From the NCBI RefSeq assembly GCF_000189635.1, contig NW_002476359.1, forward strand, positions 1-64,000: a stretch of DNA of 64,000 nt, given 5' to 3'. How positions within the stretch are numbered: position 1 is the stretch's first letter; every line of letters starts with the position of its first letter. The stretch comes from Tetrahymena thermophila SB210 (taxonomy: Eukaryota > Ciliophora > Oligohymenophorea > Hymenostomatida > Tetrahymenidae). Of this stretch, positions 23,569 to 37,485 are shown one piece after another. Under the pieces are notes generated by a model. The model was given only the letters and a program-made list of their open reading frames with translations. It did not search any database and was not told the DNA's origin. The position numbers and the translations under genes are program-made.

Positions 23569-26500
23569 ATGCTTAGCTTTAAATAAATAATTTAAAGAAT
23601 ACTATAAGCATATTCGGAAGTTAGTTCTTCTATTTATGATAACATACAAAGGCCTTTGTGGCTTTGTTACATACTTTAAATTCTAAAATACTATTATTTG
23701 ATTTAAATGAATTTCACAAGTGAAATAGGTAATTAAGCAGGAAGCTTTTAGTCAATTTAAAATCTAATTTTGTTTAAAAGTATAAAGAATTCTATACCAA
23801 GAGATATAGTACTTAACATATTATATTTTGTTTTGGCATTGAACATATTAACTATTGGATATATTATTATTAAACTTTTTCTTATCCTTTTTGAATTTAG
23901 TAAAAATTTCAAAATTTCTGTTATAGACTATTTTCTTAGCTTTTATTGCTATGCTTTAGCTTATCCTTCACTATACTTAAGCTTTATTTGCATTTAATAA
24001 ATAAATTACATCGCTTTAATGAATGCATTTCTTACACTACTCATAGGTAAATACCAAAAATAATTTTGACTTTTTCAAATAAATACAAAATATAAAATTT
24101 TACATACATTTTTTAAAATTGATTTGATGAATTCAATTATTAATTTATTTATTTACTTAAAAAGGTCTTTTTGGAGTTTGTGGTGACTATAGTTATAAAT
24201 TTTTTACCAAGGATTATTTACAAAAAAGAAATAGCAATCTTCTCTTATTAGCATACATTTTAGAAATAATTGGTATTGTGATTTATAGTTATAGTGATTC
24301 TGATATCATTATTAAATTATTTTTTATAGCACAATCATTATTCAAAACATATCTCCACTTGTTTACTTAACCTTATTATTCTTAACCAATTATGATGTTA
24401 ACTTTGCAAGGTGCTATTATAAGGCTTTCTATTTCTTCAATTATTTTATTATAGAACTATATCAAGTTATAAAATAAAAGCTTTGTGTTAGCAAACTTTT
24501 TTGTTATTCCCTTAGGATTTGTAATTGGAAGAGTTTTATTAAGAATAAGAATAAACTATCTTCTTGAAAATTGCTATGAATAAAGTAGTCGTCTCCTTTA
24601 ATATCAATAGCCTAATAAAAAGAAGAGTTTTTCATTTATAAACGTAGACATATACTGTAGATATATCATTAATAATTATCAATTATTTTTCTCAGAATAT
24701 TCTCTTTCTAAGTACTCCATCTAACTAGAATAGCTTATAACTGACCATATAACCAAATGTGAAAGTAGCCAAGATTGTGTCTGTTCAGATATTTAAAAAG
24801 TAATTTTCTTATTTGAATTTACTCTAGTTGTTGTATTCGATTCATAACCAAATTTTTAAAATAATTGATAAGTTTTGGTAATTAAAAACTGTGATGTATT
24901 TTTTATCACAAAAAATACTTACTTACTATTAAAACTTTGGTGTCCATGAAATTTTTAAAAATCATGGTAATTAACTAAAATAAATTTCAATTTAGAATGT
25001 ATTGTTTACAATAATTTAATTTGATTTTTAGTGGGGGGATTTTGATCATTTTCTTAATTTTTTAAATAAAAAAGACTCAGAAAAGAATGGATGAAACAGG
25101 TGATATCTAAAGAGAAACATTTTTAGGTAATTAGCAGCGCAAAAGTCTATTGAATTAACACTTAAATTTGGTGTATTTAAACCTAATTAGATAGAGTAAT
25201 TCTAAAAGCTTTATAGCTAATGTTTATTTCAGCTATTTTTCTTTCTTGGGTGATATTTTGTAAAATTAAAACACTTTGTTTATAGAAATATAAAAATTCT
25301 GCTCTTCTTCTTTACTAAAACAAATGAATATTATTGATCAAACTAGATTGAAATTATTTGTAGAAAATCTTTACAATAAATACTAATAAAAAATTAACGC
25401 TTAATAGACATATACAAATTACGAAAGTAATAGCATTTATTCTATAATATCATATGATGAGAAATTGTAAAATGCTGAAAAATAGTTTACTCTTTGCATA
25501 CAAAAAAAGAAAAAACTTGTTTAATTATTATGCCAATAAGAGTTTAGTCTGAAAGATCTTTAGTAAAATCTATAAGATTTATTTGATTCTCGAGAATATT
25601 TAGGGAACTTATTAGAGAACTTAGTTGAATTTAAATGCTATAGTACATATTTAAGGTGTTTATGTGAAAGCTTTTAATCCACTTTTAAATCTAACTCTAA
25701 ACTAATCAAGCAAATTCGTACAGTTAAAAAAATTACTGCGTACAGCTCAAAAATACCTTTTTACTCTGAAAACAGTTGCGTAGCCTTTTTGTCTCTTCTT
25801 GAAAATTAAGTTGGATAAATTACAAGCATTTCTAAAAATTTTTTTGAGATCACATAAATATATACTAACGATCAAAGTCTAGGTAAAAATATAGATTTTT
25901 TAATACCTAAAAATATTGCAAAGTCTCATTAAAGTCTGTTACATGACTTTTTAAAGCAAGATAGGATCAATTTAAATGTATTTACTAAGCCTCAGGCAAT
26001 TTGTTAAGATAAGGATGGATGGGCAATACCATATGAAATAAAATTTTAAATTTCTTTTGTTAATTAAACACTAGAAACAGGTCTTGCGTGCTGGCTAAAA
26101 AGAATTAAAGACGAGAGGTTTCACGTACTAGCTGATTTAAATAAATAAATATCAGTAATCACACTTAGTTAATAATTATACAGATAAATTTTTTCAGAAA
26201 GGTTTACTGTTAGTAATTTAAAAAAAGTAAACCTTTCAGAGTGGATTCCTTTACTTTGCGGTTGGCAGTAAATTCTCTAGAGTAAGCAAAAAAAGCAAAT
26301 TATTTAAAGTGTTAATAAATTAGAAGATAATAATTATTTTAATATGTTTGAACAGTAAGATAGCTATTAACGATTTTAATTTGATACAATATTAATTAAA
26401 CCTTAAAAAGGAGTCGATCATACTTAAATTAATTAAGAGACCCTAGTTGAAGATTTAATAGATTTAGATTTATTTAGAGTTAATATAGAACTAAATTTTA

Positions 26501-29500
26501 TTTAAAATAAACAAATGGATTATTTACACTTGACTTTCAATATACTAGAACCATTTGAAGATGAGAGGCAAAAATATGAGCATATTTTAGAGTTTAAGCA
26601 GCTTTGTTAAGAATTAAATATTTAATTCGAAAAATATGAAGAAAGCAATGAAAATGGAAGTAGTAAATCACCTTCAAAATCAACAATCAATAGAAAGAAA
26701 TAAAAAATGAAATCCATTTTTTTTGTAAGTCTTTAAAATTTCTTAAATAGATGAATTTCTTAATATTCTTCTTTGTATAATAAAAAGATAATTTAATTTT
26801 ATTTATTGCTAAAATTTTTTGAATTTTTAGCAGTCATTTTAGTAAAAAAACAAAATTTTCTATTTTTAGATAGATTTAAAAACTTTTTTAAAGCTATTAA
26901 TAGAATACTGAAATAAAAATTTTATATCATTTAATTTAATTAATTAATAAAAATCTATTTTTATTTAGGATTAAATCATTTCTAGAGATGTTAATAATTT
27001 AGAAAAGGCTGAAGAATAAGGATCATTAGTTAATAATATCCTATCTGAAACATAAATAAACACAACAAGATAGTTATTAAGTAATAGAAATCAGTATTAT
27101 ATGGGGTAAGAAAATTCAAGTTAGACAAATCTAAGCTAAATAAATTACACTCATATATAATTAGGCAAATATGATGAGTTCTAAACTAATTAAAAGTAAA
27201 ATAATGTGGATGGAACTCTTTCACAATTAGTTAGCACAAATTTACAATTAAATAAAATAGATAAATTGAATACTTTCAGCACAGCTAATAATTTTTATGA
27301 TGAAGTAGAATCTCCAATTAAACATTATGTGGATTTAGAAAACAGATAACAAAATTATTCTATTCTAAATAACTTAGCCAAGCAAGATTCCATTAATTAA
27401 TATAAAATAGGTAATTTTTAAAAATTTGCTCCTGAAAACAATCAAATAGTAGATAATAACTACAATCCATAAATTAACAACCAAATTATGTCTGATCTAA
27501 AGGTTTCAAATGATATTGCAGAATAATAAATTTAGTCTGATTTCAATAGTGATTCTATTTCTGGAACAAAGTAGCAAACTGTCAATAGATAAGCTAGTAT
27601 TTCTGGAGTAAGTTCAACAAACTCAGAAAGGTAAAAAAAATAATTATTCAAATGAGCCTTAGTACTAAATTATTTTTTTTTAATTCCTAAAAATAAAAAC
27701 AATTAATAAGAGTTTAGTTTTTCGCATTTTTAAAAATGAAATTTTCATGATTAATAATTTAATTTCACTTAATAAAAAGCTGATAAATTTTTTAACATTC
27801 TTATTGACTAAATAATAAAATTTTCAAGAGAAATAGTTTAAATTCTGTATATTGGCTTATTTGCAAAAAAAATATTAAAAACAAAAAATAAATAAAAATT
27901 TATTTTATTTCAAATAAAAATTATAAAAATATAAAATTTTAATTATTAAAAATAGATAAATAATAGCTAGATTCATTTCTAAAAAAAGTGGGTTAGCAGG
28001 AATATAAATTATCAATTTATTAGGAGGAGTAGCTTTGTTTGTAATGGCTATGTATTCTTTAATTATGTTTATTTAAACAAACTAAATTTTAGGTGTAGAT
28101 AAGCAAAATTTTTTATTGATTAATTGGATGAGTGGAATTAATTAAGTTTTAAGCATATCTGATACAAATTTAGCAGCCTTGGAATTAATTAGGTTGAACT
28201 TTTTTAACTTTAACTAGGATCAAGAAAAATAAAATATTGTTAAAAATTTACAGTCAGAGCTAATTTAATAACATTAAAATTTAGTAGATAAAATGTATAT
28301 AATGTATGACAAGCAAAGCTAAGATTAAATTGTATTCTAAAATATTGTTGGTAATTCTCTTTAGCTAATACTATATTAAGGAACGGACGAAGGTGTATTT
28401 GAAGTAAATTGTAGCTTAGTTTACAATATAATTACTTAAACTGGCTATATTGCTCTTTAAAATCATTTATTAGATTCTAAAAAAATATTTTAGCATAATA
28501 TGGAATTGAATTTCTAACCTTTGAATTCTTTTATTTTTAATGTTACTAATAAAATTAATCATTCTTTTCAGGAAAGGTAAAGTAATCAAAAAACTTATTT
28601 GGTGCAGAGAATATCTATTTTTGCAATTATTTCATTTATTTTTGCTATTAGCATCATTCCTACCTATAGCTTTGTAATTAAGAAGTAATCTGATATCTTG
28701 AAACTGTTCTCTACAATAGAGCCCGAAAAGATCAATATTATGGTGTAAAACTTAAAATATTCAAAAAGAATTATTTCTATTTCAAATTAGAGGCAACAAC
28801 TTTTAAAATTTAATAAGATGCTTTCTTTTAACAGTTTTAAAAGTTTCGAATAGAATTAACTGCTTGTAAAAAAGAAAAATATAAGCAATACAATTGCTTT
28901 ACAAACTTAATACGGAAAGGTGACAGCAATAGTAATGATATTTTTTATCTTCTTACAAATATAACCTGTAGTCGACTACTTTACTTCAACAGAGTTCTTT
29001 TAAAATTGTTAGGATAGATACACTTCATTTAGTATTTTAACATTATTAATTTTATTTTTAATTAAATTTGATTTGATTCTAATAAAAAGTGGCAGTGATG
29101 GATATGTAGTCAATTATGAATGAGCAAGTTCAAGGAAGATATAATATTTTACTCTCAAGACTGTATCCTTAAAACGCAGTTTTAGATGTTGAATACTATT
29201 CTGAATTTCTTTCAAACAGAGATCAGTGGACTTCTGAAAACTTAAAGAGATTCTAAGACCTCTAAAATACTAAGAGTTAAAATTCTCAATATTAGACAAG
29301 CAAAATGACTAACATCTACTACAAATCTATTGAAGTTAATGCATGTGATACTTTCAAAGCAAATCCATAGTATTTTTTAAATGATTAATTTGATTATTTA
29401 TTATGCTCACAAACTAACAGAGGAGTTTTGCTTTAAGGGCTTTAAATTGCTTTAAAATCATTTGTTCAAATTTGCAGTAGTTTTTATCAAATACAAAAAA

Positions 29501-29847
29501 TTTCAGATAATAATGAATTTTAAAAATAAGTAATGCAGTTTTATTAGGCTTATTCTTTAACAGATACAATTATTTTCAAATAGTAATTAAATTAATCTTT
29601 AGATTACCTGCTGAATTTCCTTAAATCAATAAATTCAAATTAATATGATGATCAGATTAATAGATAAAAAGTATTTATTGCTTGGTAATTAACAACTATA
29701 TTTGTTACATTCTTTTTTGGAATGATAAAATATTCAGATTATATTAAAAAGAAAATATAACAAACTAAAGAATATTTGAATCTTATTGAAATAGAAGTCA
29801 TAGAGAATAATCCTTACCTACTTTCCTATTTGAAGAAAATATCTTGA
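23569..29847 (+). CDS. Large polytopic membrane protein with PAS-like domain, paralogue A (TmcB-like)
   Basis: Exons 23569-24046, 24165-24799, 25081-26724, 26969-27630, 27971-29031 and 29090-29847 give 1,745 residues. About eight membrane helices occupy residues 30-310, starting with the family motif DNIQRP at the first helix. A Cys cluster (CESSQDCVCSD) follows just before intron 2. A cytosolic region with a helical stretch and a PAS-like domain (about 590-715: GQITSISKNFFEI, GKNIDFLIPKNIAKSH, DKDGWAIPYEI) comes next, then a Ser/Asn/Gln-rich linker. The C-terminal half has membrane helix, exposed loop, helix, the conserved cytosolic LKLFSTIEPEKI and KKKNISNT motifs, helix, second loop, helix and the tail NPYLLSYLK. 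Family function unknown; a membrane sensor is inferred. The Met at 23707 is too late: homologous sequence continues upstream to 23569. Confidence 0.85.
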
Positions 29848-31176
29848 ATAATTAAATATCTTATTTAGAAGCTTATCATTAAAAAATCCCCTATCGACCC
29901 CTCTCTCTCTATCTATCTTAAAATTACATTTTTAACTAGAAATATTATTCAATAGTTAAGCTCTTTAAAAAAAAATGTAAATAATTGAAATTAAAAATAA
30001 ATGAAGTCAAGCCAATAAATACTTAATTTATTAATTTACACTTTTTATTTGAATTGAAATCAAAGAAATATATAATTAATTTCTGATTTTAAATTAGTAA
30101 GCATTTATATTTATTATATTTATTTGCCATCATATTTTATTGCGCTCAAGTTATTAATCCAAATATGCAGCAATAACTCAATTTTAAAAATGAGTTTCTA
30201 ATTTATTAAAATTAATTTTGTAAAAAATAATAGCTTAAATAAATGAAAATATCCTTAAATAAATTTATACTTAATACAAATATAATTAATTTTCAACTCG
30301 ATCAATAGTTTCAACTTTTTCTACTTTTTATTCTTTTTCTGTCTATTTGATTATGAGAAGTAGAATACATACATTTATTAATTATTTATTTAAATTTCTT
30401 TATAATATGTCAAATGAATTTATTAAAATCTTTTCATTAATGTTTTGTATTTGATTGTATTTCTAATTAGTATTATTTTAAATTTTTGTATTTTCGTAAT
30501 ATATAAAAATGTAATTGAGTAAAAAAATTAGATTTTAATATTTACTAATCAAGAGAAATTCAATACAAATTTTGAATTTTTTTATAAATTGTATTATTTG
30601 TTTATTGACTATACCTATTACGCAGTATATCTTTTATTAAAAAAATTATCTCTTGAGCTCTTAAGCTTTAATCCCCCATCCTCAAAATTAAATATTTGTT
30701 TTCCACTTAAAAATATCAGAAATTTATTTTTATACTACCGTAAATACTTCAAATGTAAAGTCATTTTTTATAATTTGCAAAGAAAATTTTAGAATTAAAA
30801 ACTTAATACCTGGAAAATGTAAAATTTTTACATTAAATAATTGTTATGACTTTTGAATGTTTGCATGTGAAAAAAGCTTAGAAAAAAATTTCTTTTGTTT
30901 GTTTATTTGTTTAAAAGTTAAGTAATTATTATAAATTTATATTACATTAATAACTATACAATTAGTTCTACTTATACCTCAAGGAATCTAATTTAGATAT
31001 TACTAGAAGATGCTTTTACTTTAATTCAATTACTAATGGTAAGCTAAGCAAAAAAAAAAAAAAACAACTAAACAAACAAATCAAATCAAATATATGAAAA
31101 TATTTAAAAAATAATAAAAATTAATTTAAAAATATTAAGCTTAAACACTCCTTCAAATTTAAAATTTCAAAAAAGT
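29848..31176. other. Intergenic region between paralogues A and B
   Basis: AT-rich spacer of 1.3 kb with a CT-rich tract at 29888-29919 just beyond the gene A stop. A 67-codon open stretch at 30589-30792 encodes only Leu/Tyr/Lys-rich sequence unlike the family and is not called. Confidence 0.5.
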
Positions 31177-34100
31177 ATGAGATCTTAAAGTCAAAATTTA
31201 GAAAGGATTATTAAGAGCTATTTTTACTTAAGACAGGATTTGTTTGAAAATATATAAAGACCAGCTTTAATTGGGATTGTATTGCTTTTATTTAAATATT
31301 ACATTTAGATTTAGTTATGCTATTTTGAATACTATAAAAATAATCAAAACAACTCATACATAAAAAATGCTTAAAAGCTAATGCTTCTTTATTAATTCGA
31401 AAGTAATGAGGATTAATACCTGAATTTTAAAATTCTTGCAGGTTTACTATTAGTCAACTCTTTTGTAATAGCTACTGTCATATTCTGTTTCATTTTAAAA
31501 ATCATAAAAAAATATGACAAAATTTATTCATTTTTCATATTCTTTCTTAAATATTTTTTGAGTACTTATACTTATGGCTTAGGGTATATTTCTGCATATA
31601 TTTCTATTAAATTTTTGATAACAGAAAAAGAGTTATTTTAAATTGCTTGCGCAAATTATTCTATTACAATCACCATAAGTAATTTATATGTAAACTAATC
31701 AGTTCTTTTAAATTATTTTATTTAAATAGTTGCTATTGTTTGTTAAGGTGATCACAGCTCAGTGTATGGAAGCAAAGATTTTCTATAAAAAAGAAATCAT
31801 TTAATTATTGTTATTGTTTAAAAATTAATAGATTAGATAAGCATATTTATCTATTGTAATAAAATATCTGCAAACTTTTTTATAGCTTATACTTTGGCTA
31901 ATTTTATTTTAAGGTCTCTGGTTTCATTCTATGTGCACCCTTATGTTTCTTAAAGATGCTAAAAAATTGATTTTGGTACAAATCTAGCTATTATAATGAT
32001 ACCTTTAAGCATTCTTTTGAATTCTTTGAATATTATCAGTGCTTACATAGAAGTAACACCTTTTCTCTTAGCCCCTCTTGCTTATATGACTGGAAGTACA
32101 CTAATCAAAAAAAAATATGAAAAAATCATTTAAAGTTGTTATGAAAATATTAGCCATAGTATTTCTTTTGGTAAAAAAAAAGATTTGTAACAACTACCAT
32201 GTCTTTTTTACGATATCTACTGTAGATTTTTATGTAGCCATTTGGAGTTTTACTACACAGAGTATTCAAAATCAATATACTCTTAATTGATGGAAAATAT
32301 AATCTAATAGCATGAAGATATTTGTTACGACTATGACTCCTGCTTCTGTAGTTAGCAAGTAAAAATTTAAATTAAGATTTTATCAGTATAAAATTATTAG
32401 ATATTAAATTACTTCTATTTAAGTCAATACTATTTTTATCATTTATTAAATAGATATAGTAAAACAGTACTACTATAATTACAGATTTCTTAGACTTTAA
32501 AAGAAGAAAGCAGTATATTAACAGCTATGTAAAAAAAATATATACTATTTTACTAGGAAAGCAACACTAAATTAATCACTAAATTTATCTTAACTATTAC
32601 TAATTCTTAAAATAGGAGATTAATAATAATAATATTCTACTTATAGAACTACAAAGATATAACATAATCCTAGTAAAATAAAGAATGGGTATATATGTAA
32701 GAGCTTAAGTAAATGCAATTATAGAGTAAGCTAATCAATAATATCTTAACTATTCAAGTATTTCTTTGAATGTTGTTAATAACTTAGACACAATTAAAGA
32801 CCTTAAGTCAATTATTTAATACGATGAGTACCTAGTAAATGTAGAAACAAAATTTTAGGAATGCATCAGCCACAAAAGAAAGCTATTAGAATAAATATCT
32901 TCTCATCATATCAATTTAAATTACTTAAAAAAGGATTTACAGAATTTATATTATGTAAGAAATTAGTTGGAGAAGTAACTATTTATGCTTTCTTCTCTTT
33001 AAATACAGAGCACTTATCTCAAACAACTTTGTAATGCATACAACATATCCTTTAAATTTGATGAAAGATTTAGCTAAAATTTGAAAAAATTAAATATTTA
33101 GAGGAACAGAAATTTATAATTTTTAATCGAGGAAGGGTGCGGATTTTTTGTGTCTCTCTCTGGTATTAGTTTAGGTAATATTACTAAAACGACAAGAAAT
33201 TTTAGTGAAATAACCAACACTTTATCTAATGGCATCGGAAAAAATATTGATTTTTTAATCCCTAAGCAGTTATAAAAAAGCCATGAAAAGCTATTAAAAA
33301 ATTTCCTTTATAGAGACGGAGTTGATAATAGCACATTTAATAAACCCCTTTTGCTAGGCTGTGATGAAAAAGGATGGGCTTTTCCATTTGAGTTAAAATA
33401 TCAGCTAACTCTAATAGATAATTCTCAAATCGGTTTAGCTTGTCATTTAAAAAAACACCCAGATGATCATTTCTATGCTAGTGTAAATCTCAATGTTGAA
33501 TGTTAAGTTATAACAATGAGCTACAAACTTTATAAATTGCTTTTTAGTTAATCATAAATAAAATTATAAATAAATGAAATAAAACTATCTTAGTACATTC
33601 CTCTACTAATCCATATTATCTAATAATTTTTAGCTTCAGCAGAGAAAGATAATAAACTTTAGGCTACCAAATCAAATCATGAAACTTTATTTATTTTGCC
33701 TAATAAATCAAATAATTTAGAAGTAATTGATACAAAATAGAAATTTTCCGAATCTGTCATGAAATGTAATGTTTATTTAGTTTCACTAGGCTTAGAAATA
33801 CATAACAAGCACTTTATGGAGTTCCTCAACATTTCATTTGATAAAATTTAGCTTGTAACGGAATAATAAAAAAAATTAGATTACGTACTGAGCTTAAATA
33901 GACATCTAACTAATCAAGATATCTCTATTTATAGTGAAATTAAAAATGAATAGACATCATTAAATATTATCAATATCCTTGATATTAATACTAATATAGA
34001 ATCTCAAACAGTAAAATTCATTTTGTATTTATTTATTTACTTACTTACTTATTTTATTTTTAATTATAGCAAAGAGATATGAAATCACCTATGAATTTAA

Positions 34101-36732
34101 TTTGTAACATTACTTCTCCAACAAATATTATTACTAGCTTGAATGATTTAGACCAAGATAAAGAAAATTTTCTGAAAAGACAAATTAATTAAACTATTGA
34201 AGGAAGTGGCATGCAAAATTTGAGTGCTTTAAATGATATTTTTAATTTGCTTAGAAGGAATAGTCCTGAGTCAAAATATAACAGCACTAATGCAACAAAT
34301 TAAAACCATATTCCTAATTAAAATCTGTAATCTTTAAATGAAAATTCATTTTAAATTGTTTTAGAATCAGAAAGAAGCAAATTAAATCACACTTTTTAGC
34401 AATCTTATGTCAAATCTTATAGCTCTGATTAAGTCTAATCATCTTAGTAATTACTATAATTACTTTAACCGACATGCTTGAGCCATCATACTTCAAGTAC
34501 AACTATTAGGAGTAGTTAAGAAAGCGCTTAGTAAATACAAAATATTATTTAAAATGCTTTGACAGATTAGAATGGAACTTTTGCCTAAATTTGTAACTAA
34601 GCATTAAGAATTTAGGATAAGATAAGTGATAACAATAAACCTAAGAGCTTCTAATAATTAAGTTACAACTCTCTATCAACTATTAAAGAGAGTGAATTAA
34701 AGTCTAATTTAGATAGCAAAGTTATTTCTGAATTGTAGGATAATAAACTATCAACTACGACTGGCATTAACTCGAAATAAGCAAAACAAAAGTAAAAAAA
34801 ATATTTTTTTAATAATTTTTTTAATAAAATTTAAAATAAATAATAAAATAGGTATGCTCTTAATAAATTTAGCTAAAAAAATAATGGCCTTTTTGGAGTA
34901 TAGATAATTATCTTTTTAGAATATTTATTGCTTTTTATTATAGGAATGATTGTATTTAGTGATTTTATAGATATTTTGAATCATTTATATATTGGTAAAG
35001 ATAGTTTTTTGTACATAAACTGGATGAGCAGTTTTAATAATATTGTTAGCACTTCAAATACTGATTTATCTGCTCAATAACTCCTTAAACTCAATTTTTA
35101 TGAATTTTAAAACTTAGATTAATCAGTTGAATTTAATAAGTTTTTGAGCAATGAGTTGATGTAATCTTCTTAAAGAATGAATTAGCTAATATAGGAAATA
35201 CACCAACCTAATAGCTAAGATTTAATAACATTTTAAAAAATAATTGATAAGCCAACATAACAATAACTTTATTCAACTATTAATAAAAAATAATTACTTA
35301 TAGATAGCACTTTTATTTATTAGTAAGTAACTTAATCTGCTTATTTACACATTGAAGCTAATAATTTGGATTAAAATAAAGCTGCTTAAATAAATGCTTA
35401 GCTGAACTTTTAAACCTTAAATTCATTAATTTATAAAATCACTATGAGCATTGATTCTGATTTTAGAAACAATTCTCAATAATAACAAAATTTATCACTT
35501 AGTAGACTCATAATATTTGCATCAGTCAGTCTAATTATTGCAATTAGCTTTTATCCTTGCCACAAGTATATCATAAACAAAGAATAGTAGATTTTAATGC
35601 TTTTTTCAACTTTTGATAAAGATATGATTAAGTAAATGCATTCTAATTTACAATATTGTGAGAAAATTTTTAAGTAATGTTCTGTTTCTAAGAGTAAAGA
35701 CTTGCATTTTGCAAGAAGCAAATCTATAATTTAAAATGAAGCATCGCCTGTAAAGAAAAAAAATATAAGCACAACCACTCCTTTAACATTTTCACCTTTT
35801 AAGGTTATTTTCATAATTTTTTTAGCATTCACGTTATTGCAATTAGAGCCTTTAACTCAATATATAGTATCATCATAGTTTTACGAGGTGTGTTCATACA
35901 GGTATTCTCTTACAGGTAAATTAATTAATTAATATAATTAAATTAAAATGATTGTTATTTTAAACAAACTATAGTGAGTTTTCTCAATCTTTAATCCATA
36001 ATTATAGAGATACTCTAAGGCAAATAGAATATTTTCTTATCGAAGCTATTTCCAAGTTATTCTATATTAGATTACTCTTATTTTGAAGATTTTGCTAAAA
36101 ATAGATCAGTATGGGCAGAAGAAGATATAGTGGACTTTTAAAAGCAGCTTGGAAATAAGGATCTATTTTCAAAATTTAGCAAATCAGAATATAATAATTT
36201 CTTTTTTTAAGCTCTCGAAAGTAATGGGTGCAAAGCCATTAACGAAAGATAATAATATTGGGAAGATATTTAATTTAACTATTAGTAATGCTTGTAATCT
36301 AGTAATGGAATTCTTGAGTAAGGAATGATACTAGCAATAAAAAAATATATAGATGAATATCAATCTTTTTATCAATTAATACTTTAACTAAACGACAATA
36401 ATTTTGCTCAAAATTTAAAAGAATACAGTAACTAAATTAATATATTAGACAGCTTTAAACACAGACAAGGATTAATTTAAAGTATTGAGATTTTGATAAA
36501 TTTTCTTAAAGAAAATAATAGCTAGTAGTATTTGCAATAAATTTTGATATAAAAGATATTAATAACATGGCAATTGATATCAATATTTATAGTCTTTATA
36601 TTTGGCTTTCTGAAGTATTTTGAAAATATGAAAGCTAATTTACAAAAATGCAAAAAATACATAAATTTAATAGAAACGATTATAATAATTAACAATCCTT
36701 ATATTTGCTCATATTTAAAGCAAAATATTTGA
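31177..36732 (+). CDS. Large polytopic membrane protein with PAS-like domain, paralogue B (TmcB-like)
   Basis: Exons 31177-32358, 32454-34010, 34070-34791, 34852-35915 and 35975-36732 give 1,760 residues. It is closest to A: the N-terminus has ENIQRPALIGIVLLLFKYY against DNIQRPLWLCYILQILKYY. It shares A's extra phase-0 intron in the linker, and the exon before the last intron holds exactly 352 complete codons in both. It lacks intron 1, present in all other copies. The Cys motif is YDSCFCSQQ. The PAS-like domain is at about 615-730 (GKNIDFLIPKQLQKSHEKLL, DEKGWAFPFEL). The cytosolic motifs are LMLFSTFDKDMI and KKKNISTT, and the C-terminal tail is NPYICSYLKQNI. Intron 32359-32453 is required: without it a TGA ends the frame within the helical region. 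Confidence 0.84.
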
Positions 36733-37485
36733 AAAATGTAAGCTAAGTAACAAATTTTATAAAGCATGAAATTGATTAAATTCTTTTCCTGCAACTAAAT
36801 ATTAAAGTAACTCCAAATATTAAAATAAACCTAATGAAAATAAAATTATAAATCTTGAATGTTATTGTAAATATTTTTATATAAAATTTTATTGTTATAA
36901 TAATGGTTATAGGTTAAATTTATTATAAGATTCATGTTTATTACTCATTCTCATTTTAGTTTTTCTGATCCACTATTTCATATCAGGTTTTTGATATATC
37001 TTAAAGGTAGGAATTATTTAGTCTGAGATAAAAATACAAAATAATCTTTCTCAAAAAATTCAGAAATGAATTTAGAGTATTAAATTTCAATTTACTTTTT
37101 ATGTAAATGATTCATGCACAATAAAAAACTTTTCATTTCTCACTAATTTTTAGAAATTAATTAATTTTTTTTCAGTAATTTAAGATAATCATTTTCTATC
37201 TTAAACTAGATCAAAATTCAAGTTTATGACAACTAGTAATGACGAATTTTAAAAAGCATGCAACTGTCACAAAATTCATCATATTGTTTAAAAAAAAATA
37301 GGGAAATTTCAAAAAAGATACTTCCTCTTAATAATAAATAACACTCTCTCTTTCTCTTTCTTTATTTATTTATTTCTCTCCCTCTCTCTTTGTATTTTAA
37401 GAATATTTCAAAAATAAATTATTTGTCTTTGATTTAAACAATATTTATTTAAAATAAAAAAATAAAATCAAAAGCAATAAATTAG
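36733..37485. other. Intergenic region with pyrimidine tract
   Basis: AT-rich spacer. A strongly CT-rich simple-sequence tract lies at 37342-37391, about 95 bp upstream of the secreted-protein start; it may be promoter-associated or plain low complexity. Confidence 0.5.

Noticed and set aside
23707..24046. Met at 23707 as the start of paralogue A
   Set aside because: In-frame sequence upstream to 23569 matches the N-termini of the other paralogues (DNIQRP plus first membrane helix).
30589..30792. 67-codon open frame between paralogues A and B
   Set aside because: Low-complexity Leu/Tyr/Lys sequence with no similarity to neighbours. Frames of this size are expected by chance when only TGA is a stop.
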